Assembly (NCBI RefSeq): GCF_021533215.1
Contig: NZ_JAJNKA010000010.1
Location: forward strand, 1-64,000
Length of the DNA: 64,000 nucleotides
Direction of reading: 5' to 3'
DNA from: Portibacter lacus
Lineage (GTDB): Bacteria; Bacteroidota; Bacteroidia; Chitinophagales; Saprospiraceae
Shown here: in pieces, positions 37,075 through 45,338 of the stretch
Position numbering within the stretch: the first letter of the stretch is position 1
How the letters are laid out: every line of letters starts with the position of its first letter
Made by a program: the position numbers and the translations under genes
The notes under the pieces: model-generated
The model's database searches: none
Told to the model about the DNA's origin: nothing
The model's input: the letters and a program-made list of their open reading frames with translations, nothing else

Positions 37075-37773
37075 ATGTGCATTACTAAAACCATATCTAG
37101 ATTAAGCAGTGTCTTAATCCTGTTTTTTATTTCGATTTCATTGTCTTATGGATCGATTATTTTCGATGGAAGTCCTGGGACAAACGCTCCACCACCTACA
37201 TTAGGTGGACAGACGATGACTCCATTTCCATTAGATCCGAATGCAAATTATACGAGTCTTAATCAAGTTGCTGTACCAGGTTCTGCAGATTTTATAACGT
37301 TTTCTCAAAATGTCAGTAAAAGGACCATTAATGATGGTTGGAATTCACTTTGGAGTCATGGTTATACTGGAGATGTATATTTTAATACTACTTCTAGCTT
37401 AACATTAACTTTTCCTGCAGGAACTTCGGCTTTTTATTTTTATGCTGAGACAAATCAATTTGGTTCATTTACTATGGAGGCAATAGGCTCTGACGGAACA
37501 AGTTCTGGGCCTATTGATGTCTTTACTAGCCCATCCGTGGGAGGTTCTCAATACTTTGGATTTTATACTGATTCTGAAGCCTGTGAGATCATGACAATAA
37601 CAATTACGACTGATGACACTTCTGGATTCGCTGTAGGTGAGTTTGGAATTGCATTAAATCAGTTTAGTGCTGCTGTTCCGACAATGGGGCAGTGGGGAAT
37701 CATTATACTTTCGATATTAATGTTGATTTTCGCTATAGCAACCTATAAGAAAGTGATTTTTAAATTGGCATAG
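37075..37773 (+). CDS. Secreted protein with IPTL/VPTMGQWG-type C-terminal anchor
   Basis: A 232-aa protein with an N-terminal signal peptide (residues 1-27, ending SLSYGS) and a beta-rich mid-region (DVYFNTTSSLTLTFPAGTSAFYFYAE and TITTDDTSGFAVGEFGIAL). From residue ~201 the C-terminus is VPTMGQWGIIILSILMLI, then a basic TYKKVIFK end, matching the IPTL-CTERM pattern (motif, transmembrane helix, basic tail). Such tails are recognised by sorting systems of the exosortase/rhombosortase kind in other bacteria. No sortase gene is in the window. Confidence 0.7.
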   Translation: MCITKTISRLSSVLILFFISISLSYGSIIFDGSPGTNAPPPTLGGQTMTPFPLDPNANYTSLNQVAVPGSADFITFSQNVSKRTINDGWNSLWSHGYTGDVYFNTTSSLTLTFPAGTSAFYFYAETNQFGSFTMEAIGSDGTSSGPIDVFTSPSVGGSQYFGFYTDSEACEIMTITITTDDTSGFAVGEFGIALNQFSAAVPTMGQWGIIILSILMLIFAIATYKKVIFKLA

Positions 37774-38095
37774 GAAACACCTGATCTATAATATTACAAC
37801 CTTCCGAGACGATCTTATTAGCCATCTCGTAAGTTTGTATAAAATAATGTAAACAGCATTTTAGTATGGATTTTAATAAGAATTAAGATCATATCAATAA
37901 CAAAAAAAATAACTGTTCTGGAGATTTCCGGAACAGTTATTTTTTTGATATAAAGCTAGTATTGGCTAATGATACAAATTGTATAATTTCTTTTATTACA
38001 TATCAAAAGTAAGAAACAGATTGCGGTGCTTTGTAAGCATTTCTATCTAGAAAGGTGAAATAAGCATATTTCAACTTCAAGGTAGTTATCTGGCA
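37774..38095. other. Convergent gap containing a bidirectional terminator
   Basis: This 322-bp gap separates convergent genes. Its main feature is the hairpin at 37903-37946; apart from that I see only AT-rich sequence. Confidence 0.5.
37903..37946. terminator. Strong bidirectional terminator
   Basis: Perfect 16-bp arms 37903-37918 and 37931-37946 of form A7-TAACTGTTC / GAACAGTTA-T7, giving a U-run in either direction. It serves both the plus-strand VPTMGQWG gene and the minus-strand S9 peptidase gene. Confidence 0.92.
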
Positions 38096-40606
38096 TTACT
38101 TCTTCCTCGCTCTCTCATTATTCATATACTTGATATCGGTATCACTTTCGGATTTGCCCAGCAAGTGCTCTGCAAAGTAATCCGCCTTTAACCAGAAGAA
38201 ATATTCTGTCATATCTCCGTATCCATGTCTTTGTCCTGGAAATACAAAATAATCGAACCGTTTATTGGCTTTGATCAATGCTTGTGCTAATCTAATCGTT
38301 GCTGCTGGATGGACATTGTTATCTATATCTCCTGTTGTAATCAATAACTTTCCTTTTAAATTCTTAGCTATATCTGGATTCTTGTCGATCGCATATTTAA
38401 AAGTTACCTCACCAGAATCACTGACCATCTCTTTGATCCCATGATGCTTCTCACTCCACCATCTGTTGTAGATATTGTTTTCATGATTTCCTGAGGAACT
38501 CACCGCTACATCAAAGAAATCAGGATAAACTAGCAATGCGGCAGTCGACATAAAACCACCACCAGAATGACCGAAAATTCCCACTTTGTCGATGTCGATA
38601 AAGTCATGCCTGTCCGCTAATTGCTCAGCTGCATATTTCTTGTCAGCTAGTCCATAATCTCTTAAATTTCCATACCCGTAAGTGTGATACCACTTAGAAC
38701 GGACAGGATGCCCACCTCGATTACCGATCGTTACGACAACAAAGCCCATTTGCGCAAGTCGATCTAGCCGGTTCATTCTTGACGACCACGTCTTGTTTAC
38801 CGCTTCAGTCTGTGGTCCAGGATATACATATTCGATGAGTGGATAATGTAATGTGGAGTCGAAATCGAATGGTTTGTACATTACACCATATAGGTCTGTT
38901 ACACCATCATCTGCTTTGACTTGATAAGGTTCTGGAAATTGATATCCAGTTTCCATTAATCTGTCCAAATCTGCAGTTTCTAAGTCCATGACTTTCCTGC
39001 CGTCCGCTGCGAATAAAGCTGAAGCGGGGACCGTATTAACCCTGCTATAATTGGTCACAAAGTAGGTGTTTCGATCATTTACTTCTGATTGATAACTATG
39101 ATTGCCTGGATTTAGTAATTTTAAACCAGAGCCATCGAAATTGACTTTGTATAAATGTGTGTAATAAGGATCTTCACCCAGTTCTCGGCCATTGGCTTCG
39201 AAAAAAACCACTCTATTTTTATGGTCTATCGATTCTATACCTTGAACGTGAAAAGGTCCTGATGTAATTTGGTTCTTGACATTCCCATTCGAGTCATACA
39301 AGTATAGGTGCGCCCAGCCATCTCTTTCAGACCAATGGATTAATTCCTTTCCACCATCTATTAATGCCGGCGTTCGCGTGTCGATGTAAGTATTCAGACG
39401 TTCCTCAATGATAACTGTCACCTCTCCAGTTTCGATATCTGCATAGCCGAAATCAACCTTTTTCATATCTCTGGAAGTACGAGAGAAATACAGTTTTGAA
39501 TCATCTGGTGCAAGCCATGTCGACCACCTCCTTTCCTCGTCTGTATCTGTTTTTTTCGAAGGTGCTCTGAGGATGGAAATCGTCTGATCCTTGAAAGTGT
39601 CAAGTTTTATTTCCTTCCGTTCTTTACTTTCGAAATCAAAAACAAACATTTCATCTTTCCCCACTTCTTTATCTCCTGCCATAGGATATTTGTAACTTTC
39701 CAAGCGTGGTCTAGGTTGTGCGGTATTGTCTAGCACCCATAAATCTTCTACCTTCCTATAATCGGATCTCGTCGTTGCGAATTTCTTTCCACTTGGAGAC
39801 CAAACCACTCGTATACCTTTCCGATCATCTTTTTTCTTCTTTTCTTCTACATTATCCATTCCTCTACCCGAACCTCCGAATCCATAATCCTTTTCGCCAT
39901 CAGTTGTCCACTGAGTTTCCACAATGGTTGTATCTTTTTCATCCTTCTGAGCTTTTAAGAAATTCTCCTTGTCCATCCAGTAGAGGTTATGATTTCTAGA
40001 AAAGAGCACATAACTTGAGTCCGGGGAAATAGACGCCCATTCTATTCTCTTTGGCGCTTTAGGGTAGTCATCTACAAGCGTAAGCTTTTTGCTGTTCAGG
40101 TTATATTCGAAGTGCCAAACTTTAGCAACCTTCTTCGGTTTCTTCTTTTTGGATTTTTTATCTTTCTCGTTCTCCATATCGTCTTCTTCCTTATCGTCTT
40201 CTGAATCCTCATCTACTTCTACCAATTTCGATTTGACTTCCCACTGAACGATCTCTTCATTTTCTTTGAACTTCAATTTTTGGATAGATAGATGTTGTGC
40301 ATCGAATGGATCTCCTGTTAATCTGGACATGTCCGCAGCAATCTGAACATTATCAAATAGCAATGATTTTTGATTTTTGCCTGGATCTACTAGGTACCAT
40401 GATTTTCCTTTTGAAGTTTCATACATATACCAGAATCGATCTGAATTTTTAAGCCAATGTGGATTAACAGACGTAGAAAATACCATTTTCTCAATTTGAT
40501 TAGGAGAAAATCTAGCAGCTAAATCGTAGTTCGGTTTTGGAGTGTTTTGTGAAATACACAATGAAATACTGAGCATTAGAAAAAGGAAAGTCAAAATACG
40601 TTTCAT
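38096..40606 (-). CDS. S9 family prolyl-oligopeptidase/DPP-IV-type serine peptidase
   Basis: An 836-aa exported peptidase with signal peptide (to ~residue 19, LCISQ). The N-terminal part is a DPP-IV-type beta-propeller. The C-terminal S9 catalytic domain has GHSGGG with Ser681, the acid in TTGDIDNNVHP (around Asp760) and His794 in GQRHGYG. Such enzymes trim N-terminal dipeptides or small peptides in the periplasm. An unusual Lys/Asp/Glu-rich insertion, with EDSEDDKEEDDMENEKDKK and then KKKPKK, interrupts the propeller at residues ~133-162. No T9SS tail is present. Confidence 0.92.
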   Translation of the reverse strand: MKRILTFLFLMLSISLCISQNTPKPNYDLAARFSPNQIEKMVFSTSVNPHWLKNSDRFWYMYETSKGKSWYLVDPGKNQKSLLFDNVQIAADMSRLTGDPFDAQHLSIQKLKFKENEEIVQWEVKSKLVEVDEDSEDDKEEDDMENEKDKKSKKKKPKKVAKVWHFEYNLNSKKLTLVDDYPKAPKRIEWASISPDSSYVLFSRNHNLYWMDKENFLKAQKDEKDTTIVETQWTTDGEKDYGFGGSGRGMDNVEEKKKKDDRKGIRVVWSPSGKKFATTRSDYRKVEDLWVLDNTAQPRPRLESYKYPMAGDKEVGKDEMFVFDFESKERKEIKLDTFKDQTISILRAPSKKTDTDEERRWSTWLAPDDSKLYFSRTSRDMKKVDFGYADIETGEVTVIIEERLNTYIDTRTPALIDGGKELIHWSERDGWAHLYLYDSNGNVKNQITSGPFHVQGIESIDHKNRVVFFEANGRELGEDPYYTHLYKVNFDGSGLKLLNPGNHSYQSEVNDRNTYFVTNYSRVNTVPASALFAADGRKVMDLETADLDRLMETGYQFPEPYQVKADDGVTDLYGVMYKPFDFDSTLHYPLIEYVYPGPQTEAVNKTWSSRMNRLDRLAQMGFVVVTIGNRGGHPVRSKWYHTYGYGNLRDYGLADKKYAAEQLADRHDFIDIDKVGIFGHSGGGFMSTAALLVYPDFFDVAVSSSGNHENNIYNRWWSEKHHGIKEMVSDSGEVTFKYAIDKNPDIAKNLKGKLLITTGDIDNNVHPAATIRLAQALIKANKRFDYFVFPGQRHGYGDMTEYFFWLKADYFAEHLLGKSESDTDIKYMNNERARKK

Positions 40607-40855
40607 GAATGATTGGTTTGAATTTGCGGGAAGATAATGAATTGAAAGTTGTAGAATAAAGTTTTAGGTCAATTTTTATTCTGGTCTAAAAATGTAGCAG
40701 TTAATCTGTCCATACGAATTTTCACTGGTGATGAAATTTTATATTTTATGCTTAAATGAAGTAAAGTTATATCCATGAAAGTGAAAACTAAACCACCTGA
40801 TTAGCTTTGATATCTCTTTCAAAATTCTAATTTAGCTTTAACTAAAAGAATTCAT

Positions 40856-42052
40856 TTGAAAAATCTATTAATCATCTTAATCCTCTGTTCTAGTTGTAGT
40901 TCACCATTTCTTAAATTGATGCACGGAGGCAAAGTGGAGCAAACTGGTTTTGTAGAAACAATACCCTTTGATTTTGATAAAGGTCTACCACTTATTCAAG
41001 TGGAAATTCAAGGTAATGAATATACATTTCTGTTAGATACTGGAGCACCTAATGTTATCAGCCAAGAACTTGCGGATGAGATCTCATATGAAAAGGGCGT
41101 ATCAATAGATATTAAGGATTCTCAAGGGGAAAAGAAGAAGCAGAAGTCTGTGATGATTGATAATATTAGGATTGGGGATATTGATTTTGCAAACACAGGA
41201 GCAATAATTATAGATTATGGGGATGTATTTGAAATGAAATGTATGGGTTTTGATGGGATAATTGGTGCTAATTTGATGTCAAAATTGACATGGGAAATTG
41301 ATTATAAAAATAGTACGGTTAGCTTCTCAGATATTAAGCATCATTTCGATGTTCCTGCAGATGCTGAAGTGATCCCATTTGTTCCGAAGGCAATTCAACG
41401 TACTCCTGTAATTCAAATTTTGGTAAACGAAGCAGTATTTGATAAAGTAACATTCGATACTGGAGCGAATGGAGCCATTAATCTCCGAAAAGATAAGGCA
41501 GATCAAGTAGTTAAGGAATTAGCAGGATTTGACTTGCATGGCAATCTATCTGCTGGGATTTATGGAAGCGGTGCGCATTCAGTAGAAAAATATGGTGTAG
41601 TTGATTCTCTGAAGATAGGCAGTTTGGAATTGGAAGCTCAAGTGGTGAGTTTTGAAAGTTCTGGTTCTATGACTTTAGGAAATAAATTTTTAAAGTATTA
41701 TCGAGTCATTATTGACTGGAATAAGGATGAAATTTATCTAATTAAAGAGGAAGGATACGACAAGAAGGAATATAAAAGTTTTGGATTTTTTCCTAAAAAG
41801 GTGGAAGACAAATTGATGGTAATGGGCATTGTGAATGAATCATTTGCAGGGCAGCAAGGAGTCGAACTGGATATGCAGATCATGGAGATCAATGGAGTGG
41901 ATTATCGGAATGTTACTGACAGTCTTGGGTGTGCGTTTATTACTAGCAAACCATTTGAAGAACTTGATGAAATAATGGTTACCTTTTTAATTGAAGAAAA
42001 GGAAGTTGAACTGAATTTAAAGAAGGCAGATCTGATCAAGTACAAGCAATGA
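40856..42052 (+). CDS. Retropepsin-like aspartic protease lipoprotein with PDZ-like domain
   Basis: A 398-aa protein with TTG start and lipoprotein signal (SSC, Cys14). Two retropepsin-type active-site loops are present, FLLDTGAPNVIS (Asp61) and VTFDTGANGAINL (Asp201), so the monomer can form a complete aspartic active site. Hydrophobic signatures IIGANLMSKLTWEIDY and TLGNKFLKYYRVIIDW follow each. The C-terminal ~90 residues are PDZ-like (LMVMGIVNESFAGQQGVELD, MEINGVDYRNVT). Bacterial gag-polyprotein-type proteases of this layout are common in Bacteroidota. Substrates unknown. Confidence 0.85.
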   Translation: MKNLLIILILCSSCSSPFLKLMHGGKVEQTGFVETIPFDFDKGLPLIQVEIQGNEYTFLLDTGAPNVISQELADEISYEKGVSIDIKDSQGEKKKQKSVMIDNIRIGDIDFANTGAIIIDYGDVFEMKCMGFDGIIGANLMSKLTWEIDYKNSTVSFSDIKHHFDVPADAEVIPFVPKAIQRTPVIQILVNEAVFDKVTFDTGANGAINLRKDKADQVVKELAGFDLHGNLSAGIYGSGAHSVEKYGVVDSLKIGSLELEAQVVSFESSGSMTLGNKFLKYYRVIIDWNKDEIYLIKEEGYDKKEYKSFGFFPKKVEDKLMVMGIVNESFAGQQGVELDMQIMEINGVDYRNVTDSLGCAFITSKPFEELDEIMVTFLIEEKEVELNLKKADLIKYKQ

Positions 42053-42091
42053 GATAAAAGCTGAGTCACATTGATTAATAAAAAAGAGAAG

Positions 42092-42454
42092 ATGAAAAAA
42101 GTAAACTTAGCAGAAAAGCTATCTATGTTTAATGACCATTGGAATCCAAGAATTATTGGAGAACTAAATGGACAACATGTTAAAGTCGCCAAGCTAAAAG
42201 GAGAATTTCCATGGCACAAACATGATGATGAAGATGAATTATTCTATGTGGTCAATGGTTCTCTTACCATCAGGTTCAGAGCCGATGAAAAAGTACTTGA
42301 GTCGGGGGAGTTTTTGATTGTTCCGCGTGGAGTGGAGCATCAGCCATACGCCGAAGAGGAAGTTTCTGTTATGCTTTTCGAGCCTGCAACTACCATAAAT
42401 ACTGGAAATTTAATAGAAGATAAACACACTAAAATAAAACTAGATCGAATATGA
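42092..42454 (+). CDS. Cupin domain protein
   Basis: A 120-aa single cupin from ATG 42092, preceded by a purine-rich AGAGAAG. Cupin motif 1 is WHKHDDEDELFYVVNGSLTI, with the metal ligands HxH-x5-E; motif 2 is GEFLIVPRGVEHQPYAEE, with the final His. Its ligands suit a mononuclear metal. Its stop codon overlaps the next ATG as ATGA, so it is translationally coupled to the following exonuclease-fold gene. Specific reaction unknown. Confidence 0.9.
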   Translation: MKKVNLAEKLSMFNDHWNPRIIGELNGQHVKVAKLKGEFPWHKHDDEDELFYVVNGSLTIRFRADEKVLESGEFLIVPRGVEHQPYAEEEVSVMLFEPATTINTGNLIEDKHTKIKLDRI

Positions 42455-43242
42455 GGATTGCATTATTAGTAGGCATGATTGCCCTTTTTACTTGCGGATC
42501 AGCAGCTGCACAGAAAGAATTAGATAGTAGTCGAATGGTAACGGTCTTATCGTTCAATATTCTGCATGGAGCAACGACAAAAGGTGATTTCAATCTGGAT
42601 GTGATTGCAGATGTGATCAAAAGAACTAACCCTGATTTTGTCGCATTACAAGAAGTTGATTTTCTGACGAATAGAGCTAAGAAATATGACTTAGTCACTG
42701 AATTAGGATGGCGTACTTCGATGGCACCGATTTTCGGAAGAGCGATGCATTATGATGGAGGTGAGTATGGTGAAGGAGTATTGTCTAAATATTCGTTCAT
42801 TTCTTCCAGAAATGTTGTTTTGCCATCTTCTGAAGGAAAGGAACCACGTGCTGCTTTGGAAATTGTTTCCGTGATTCCATCAGGCGATACGATTTCATTT
42901 ATTGGAACGCACTTAGATCATACAGAAAATGAAATGGACAGAATTAATCAAGCAACAGCAATTAATCGGACGTTTGCTAACAGTAAGTATCCAGCAATAC
43001 TTGCTGGTGATTTAAATGCTACGCCAGAAAGTAAAACGATTCAGATTTTTACGTCTCAGTGGACGGCTTCTGATGACTTAGAAAAGCCATTGCTGACTTA
43101 CCCTTCTAATAAGCCAGATAAAAAAATTGATTACATAATGTATTCTCCTAAGAAACAATGGACTGTTCTAAAGAAAGCGGCAGTTTGCGACGAGATCGCT
43201 TCAGACCACTGCTCCTATTTGGTGACTTTAATTTTGAATTGA
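42451..43242 (+). CDS. Exported endonuclease/exonuclease/phosphatase family protein
   Basis: A 263-aa protein with signal peptide (to ~residue 20, GSAAAQ). The EEP fold is clear: LSFNILHGATT, ALQEVDF (Glu), GTHLDHT, LAGDLNATPES (Asp/Asn), KKIDYIMYS and a final SDHCSYLVTL (Asp-His). Exported members degrade phosphodiesters such as nucleic acids, inositol phosphates or sphingomyelin. Start codon overlaps the stop of the cupin gene, giving a two-gene unit. Confidence 0.88.
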   Translation: MRIALLVGMIALFTCGSAAAQKELDSSRMVTVLSFNILHGATTKGDFNLDVIADVIKRTNPDFVALQEVDFLTNRAKKYDLVTELGWRTSMAPIFGRAMHYDGGEYGEGVLSKYSFISSRNVVLPSSEGKEPRAALEIVSVIPSGDTISFIGTHLDHTENEMDRINQATAINRTFANSKYPAILAGDLNATPESKTIQIFTSQWTASDDLEKPLLTYPSNKPDKKIDYIMYSPKKQWTVLKKAAVCDEIASDHCSYLVTLILN

Positions 43243-43360
43243 CAGATATTTAGGGAGATTGCTGATTTATGTTGGAAGGATTGCTGGATGTGATATAAAA
43301 TTCGTAATAATTGATTATTATTGAAATTAAATATTAATCTTATTTAAAAATTGAATTTAT

Positions 43361-44908
43361 ATGCTTAATCTCTCCAATATTTTAGAAGACAGTGCAAGAA
43401 GATATCCATCTAAGGATGCTTTTATATTTTTGGATACTCATATTTCGTTCGCGCAGCTGAATGGAGCAGCTAATCAAATTGCAAACGGACTTAAAGCGAA
43501 GGGAATTAAACCTGGTGATAAGATCGCGTTGAGTTGTCTTAATGTGCCTTATTTTCCGATGATCTATTTTGGAATCATGAAAGCGGGGGCAGTAGTGGTT
43601 CCGTTAAGTGTTTTACTTAAAAGAGACGAGGTGGCGTATCACTTATCAGACTCAGATTCGAAAGCATATTTTTGTTTTCTTGGAGCACCCGGATTGCCAA
43701 TGTTAGAGGAGGGTTATGCTGGATTTCAACATGCTTCGCAATGTGAACATCTTTTTGTTATCACTGCAAAGCCAGGAGATCCGTCACCTATAGAAGGATT
43801 ATCCACACTAGGAAGTTTAATGAAAGACCAATCTCCTGCTTTTCCGACCGTTTCCACAAGCGCTGAGGATACAGCGGTAATTATATATACTTCAGGAACA
43901 ACAGGAAAGCCGAAAGGAGCAGAATTAACACATTCTAATTTATTTCTGAATGCGATGATTTCCACGGGGATTAGCGACATAGCGTTGGAAGATGTTCAAC
44001 TAATTGTTCTGCCGCTATTCCATATTTTCGCAATGACTTGTCTAATGAATGCTGGCGTTTACAAAGGTGCAACTAGTGTATTGCTGCCAAGATTTGATGC
44101 CGAAGCGGTTCTTGACTTAATGAATAAACATAAAGTTTCCGTATTTGCCGGCGTCCCTACGATGTATTGGGGATTGCTGAATTATGAGAATACAAAGTTT
44201 GATCTTGGGGAAATCTCTAAGAATTTAAGAAGTTGTGTTTCAGGAGGTGCTTCTCTTCCAATAGCTGTTTTAGAAGGTTTCGAGGAGAAGTTCAATGTTG
44301 AAATATTCGAAGGATATGGCATGTCAGAAGGTTCGCCAGTCGTTACTTTTAATCAGAAGGAGACCGGTCGAAAACCAGGTAGTGTGGGTACGCCCGTGTG
44401 GGGAGTGGAAGTAAAGCTAGTAGATGCAGATGGAAAAGAAGTTCCAGTAGGGGAGAAGGGAGAGTTAATATATAAGGGACATAATGTCACTAAGGGATAT
44501 TATAAAAAGCCAGAAGCTAATAAGGTTTCATTGAAGGATGGTTGGTTGTATTCTGGTGATGTGGCTGTAAAAGATGAGGATGGGTTTTACTATATTGTAG
44601 ATAGAACGAAAGACATGATTATTCGTGGCGGCTTGAATGTTTATCCGAGAGAAGTGGAAGAAGTGATCATAAAGCATGATGCGGTTTCTTTGGTTGCGGT
44701 TATTGGTGTACCTGATGATCAGTATGGTGAAGAGATTAAAGCTTTCGTTGTATTGAACGAAGGAAAAAATGTAACAGAGGATGAATTAAGGACTTATACT
44801 AAAGAGCATATAGCTGCTTACAAATATCCAAGGGTAATCGAGTTTTTGGATGCGCTGCCGATGAGTGCAACCGGAAAAATATTGAAGAAGGAATTAAGGA
44901 AGAGTTGA
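43361..44908 (+). CDS. Long-chain fatty acid-CoA ligase-like acyl-CoA synthetase
   Basis: A 515-aa adenylate-forming enzyme. Signature P-loop-like motif IIYTSGTTGKPKG lies at ~177; further motifs are YGMSEGSPVVTF, YSGDVAVKDEDGFYYIVDRTKDMIIRGG (with the hinge region), and C-terminal TGKILKKELRKS with the catalytic Lys. It activates carboxylates, probably fatty acids, to acyl-CoA with ATP. No fatty-acid operon genes are adjacent and a repeat locus follows. Confidence 0.95.
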   Translation: MLNLSNILEDSARRYPSKDAFIFLDTHISFAQLNGAANQIANGLKAKGIKPGDKIALSCLNVPYFPMIYFGIMKAGAVVVPLSVLLKRDEVAYHLSDSDSKAYFCFLGAPGLPMLEEGYAGFQHASQCEHLFVITAKPGDPSPIEGLSTLGSLMKDQSPAFPTVSTSAEDTAVIIYTSGTTGKPKGAELTHSNLFLNAMISTGISDIALEDVQLIVLPLFHIFAMTCLMNAGVYKGATSVLLPRFDAEAVLDLMNKHKVSVFAGVPTMYWGLLNYENTKFDLGEISKNLRSCVSGGASLPIAVLEGFEEKFNVEIFEGYGMSEGSPVVTFNQKETGRKPGSVGTPVWGVEVKLVDADGKEVPVGEKGELIYKGHNVTKGYYKKPEANKVSLKDGWLYSGDVAVKDEDGFYYIVDRTKDMIIRGGLNVYPREVEEVIIKHDAVSLVAVIGVPDDQYGEEIKAFVVLNEGKNVTEDELRTYTKEHIAAYKYPRVIEFLDALPMSATGKILKKELRKS

Positions 44909-45338
44909 TTTTCACCGCTTTCCGTTCCGCACTAAAAGAAATGAAGTTTTTTTCGCTCACAGCTCACGACTCACAGCTCACAGCTTACGACTTTCTACAA
45001 CCTTACGCTTACTGCCCTCCAAAATAAACATTCATAGGCTCAGCCGGAAGTGATTCCATGAAGTTTTTTCTTGTCACTTGCAGCTCAGTCAAAAAAAAAC
45101 ATTCATAGGCTCAGCTGGAAGTGATTCCATGAAGTTTTTTTCGCTCACAGCTCATAGCTCATAGCTCATAGCTGACGACTCACGACTCACGACTTTCTAC
45201 AACCTTACGCTTACTGCCCTCCAAAAAAACCATTCATAGGCTCAGCTGGAAGTAATTCCATGAAGTTTATTTCGCTCACAGCTCACAGCTCAAAGCTCAC
45301 AGCTCACAGCTCACAGCTCACGACTTACCGCTTAAAGC
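44909..45338. repeat. Nested repeat locus: octamer arrays inside ~118-130-bp modules
   Basis: The gap between the ligase gene stop and the sulfatase gene 3' end is a composite repeat. CATTCATAGGCTCAGC with a GGAAGT(G/A)ATTCC continuation occurs at 45029, 45100 and 45231. ATGAAGTTT(T) begins a unit at 44941, 45059, 45129 and 45260. Inside are short runs of AGCTCACA, AGCTCATA and ACGACTC octamers or heptamers, and a block GACTTTCTACAACCTTACGC (continuing to CTCCAAAA) at 44989 and 45191. One unit (45059-45128) lacks the array and the block. The locus ends a few bases from the sulfatase stop codon. Function unknown. Confidence 0.85.
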
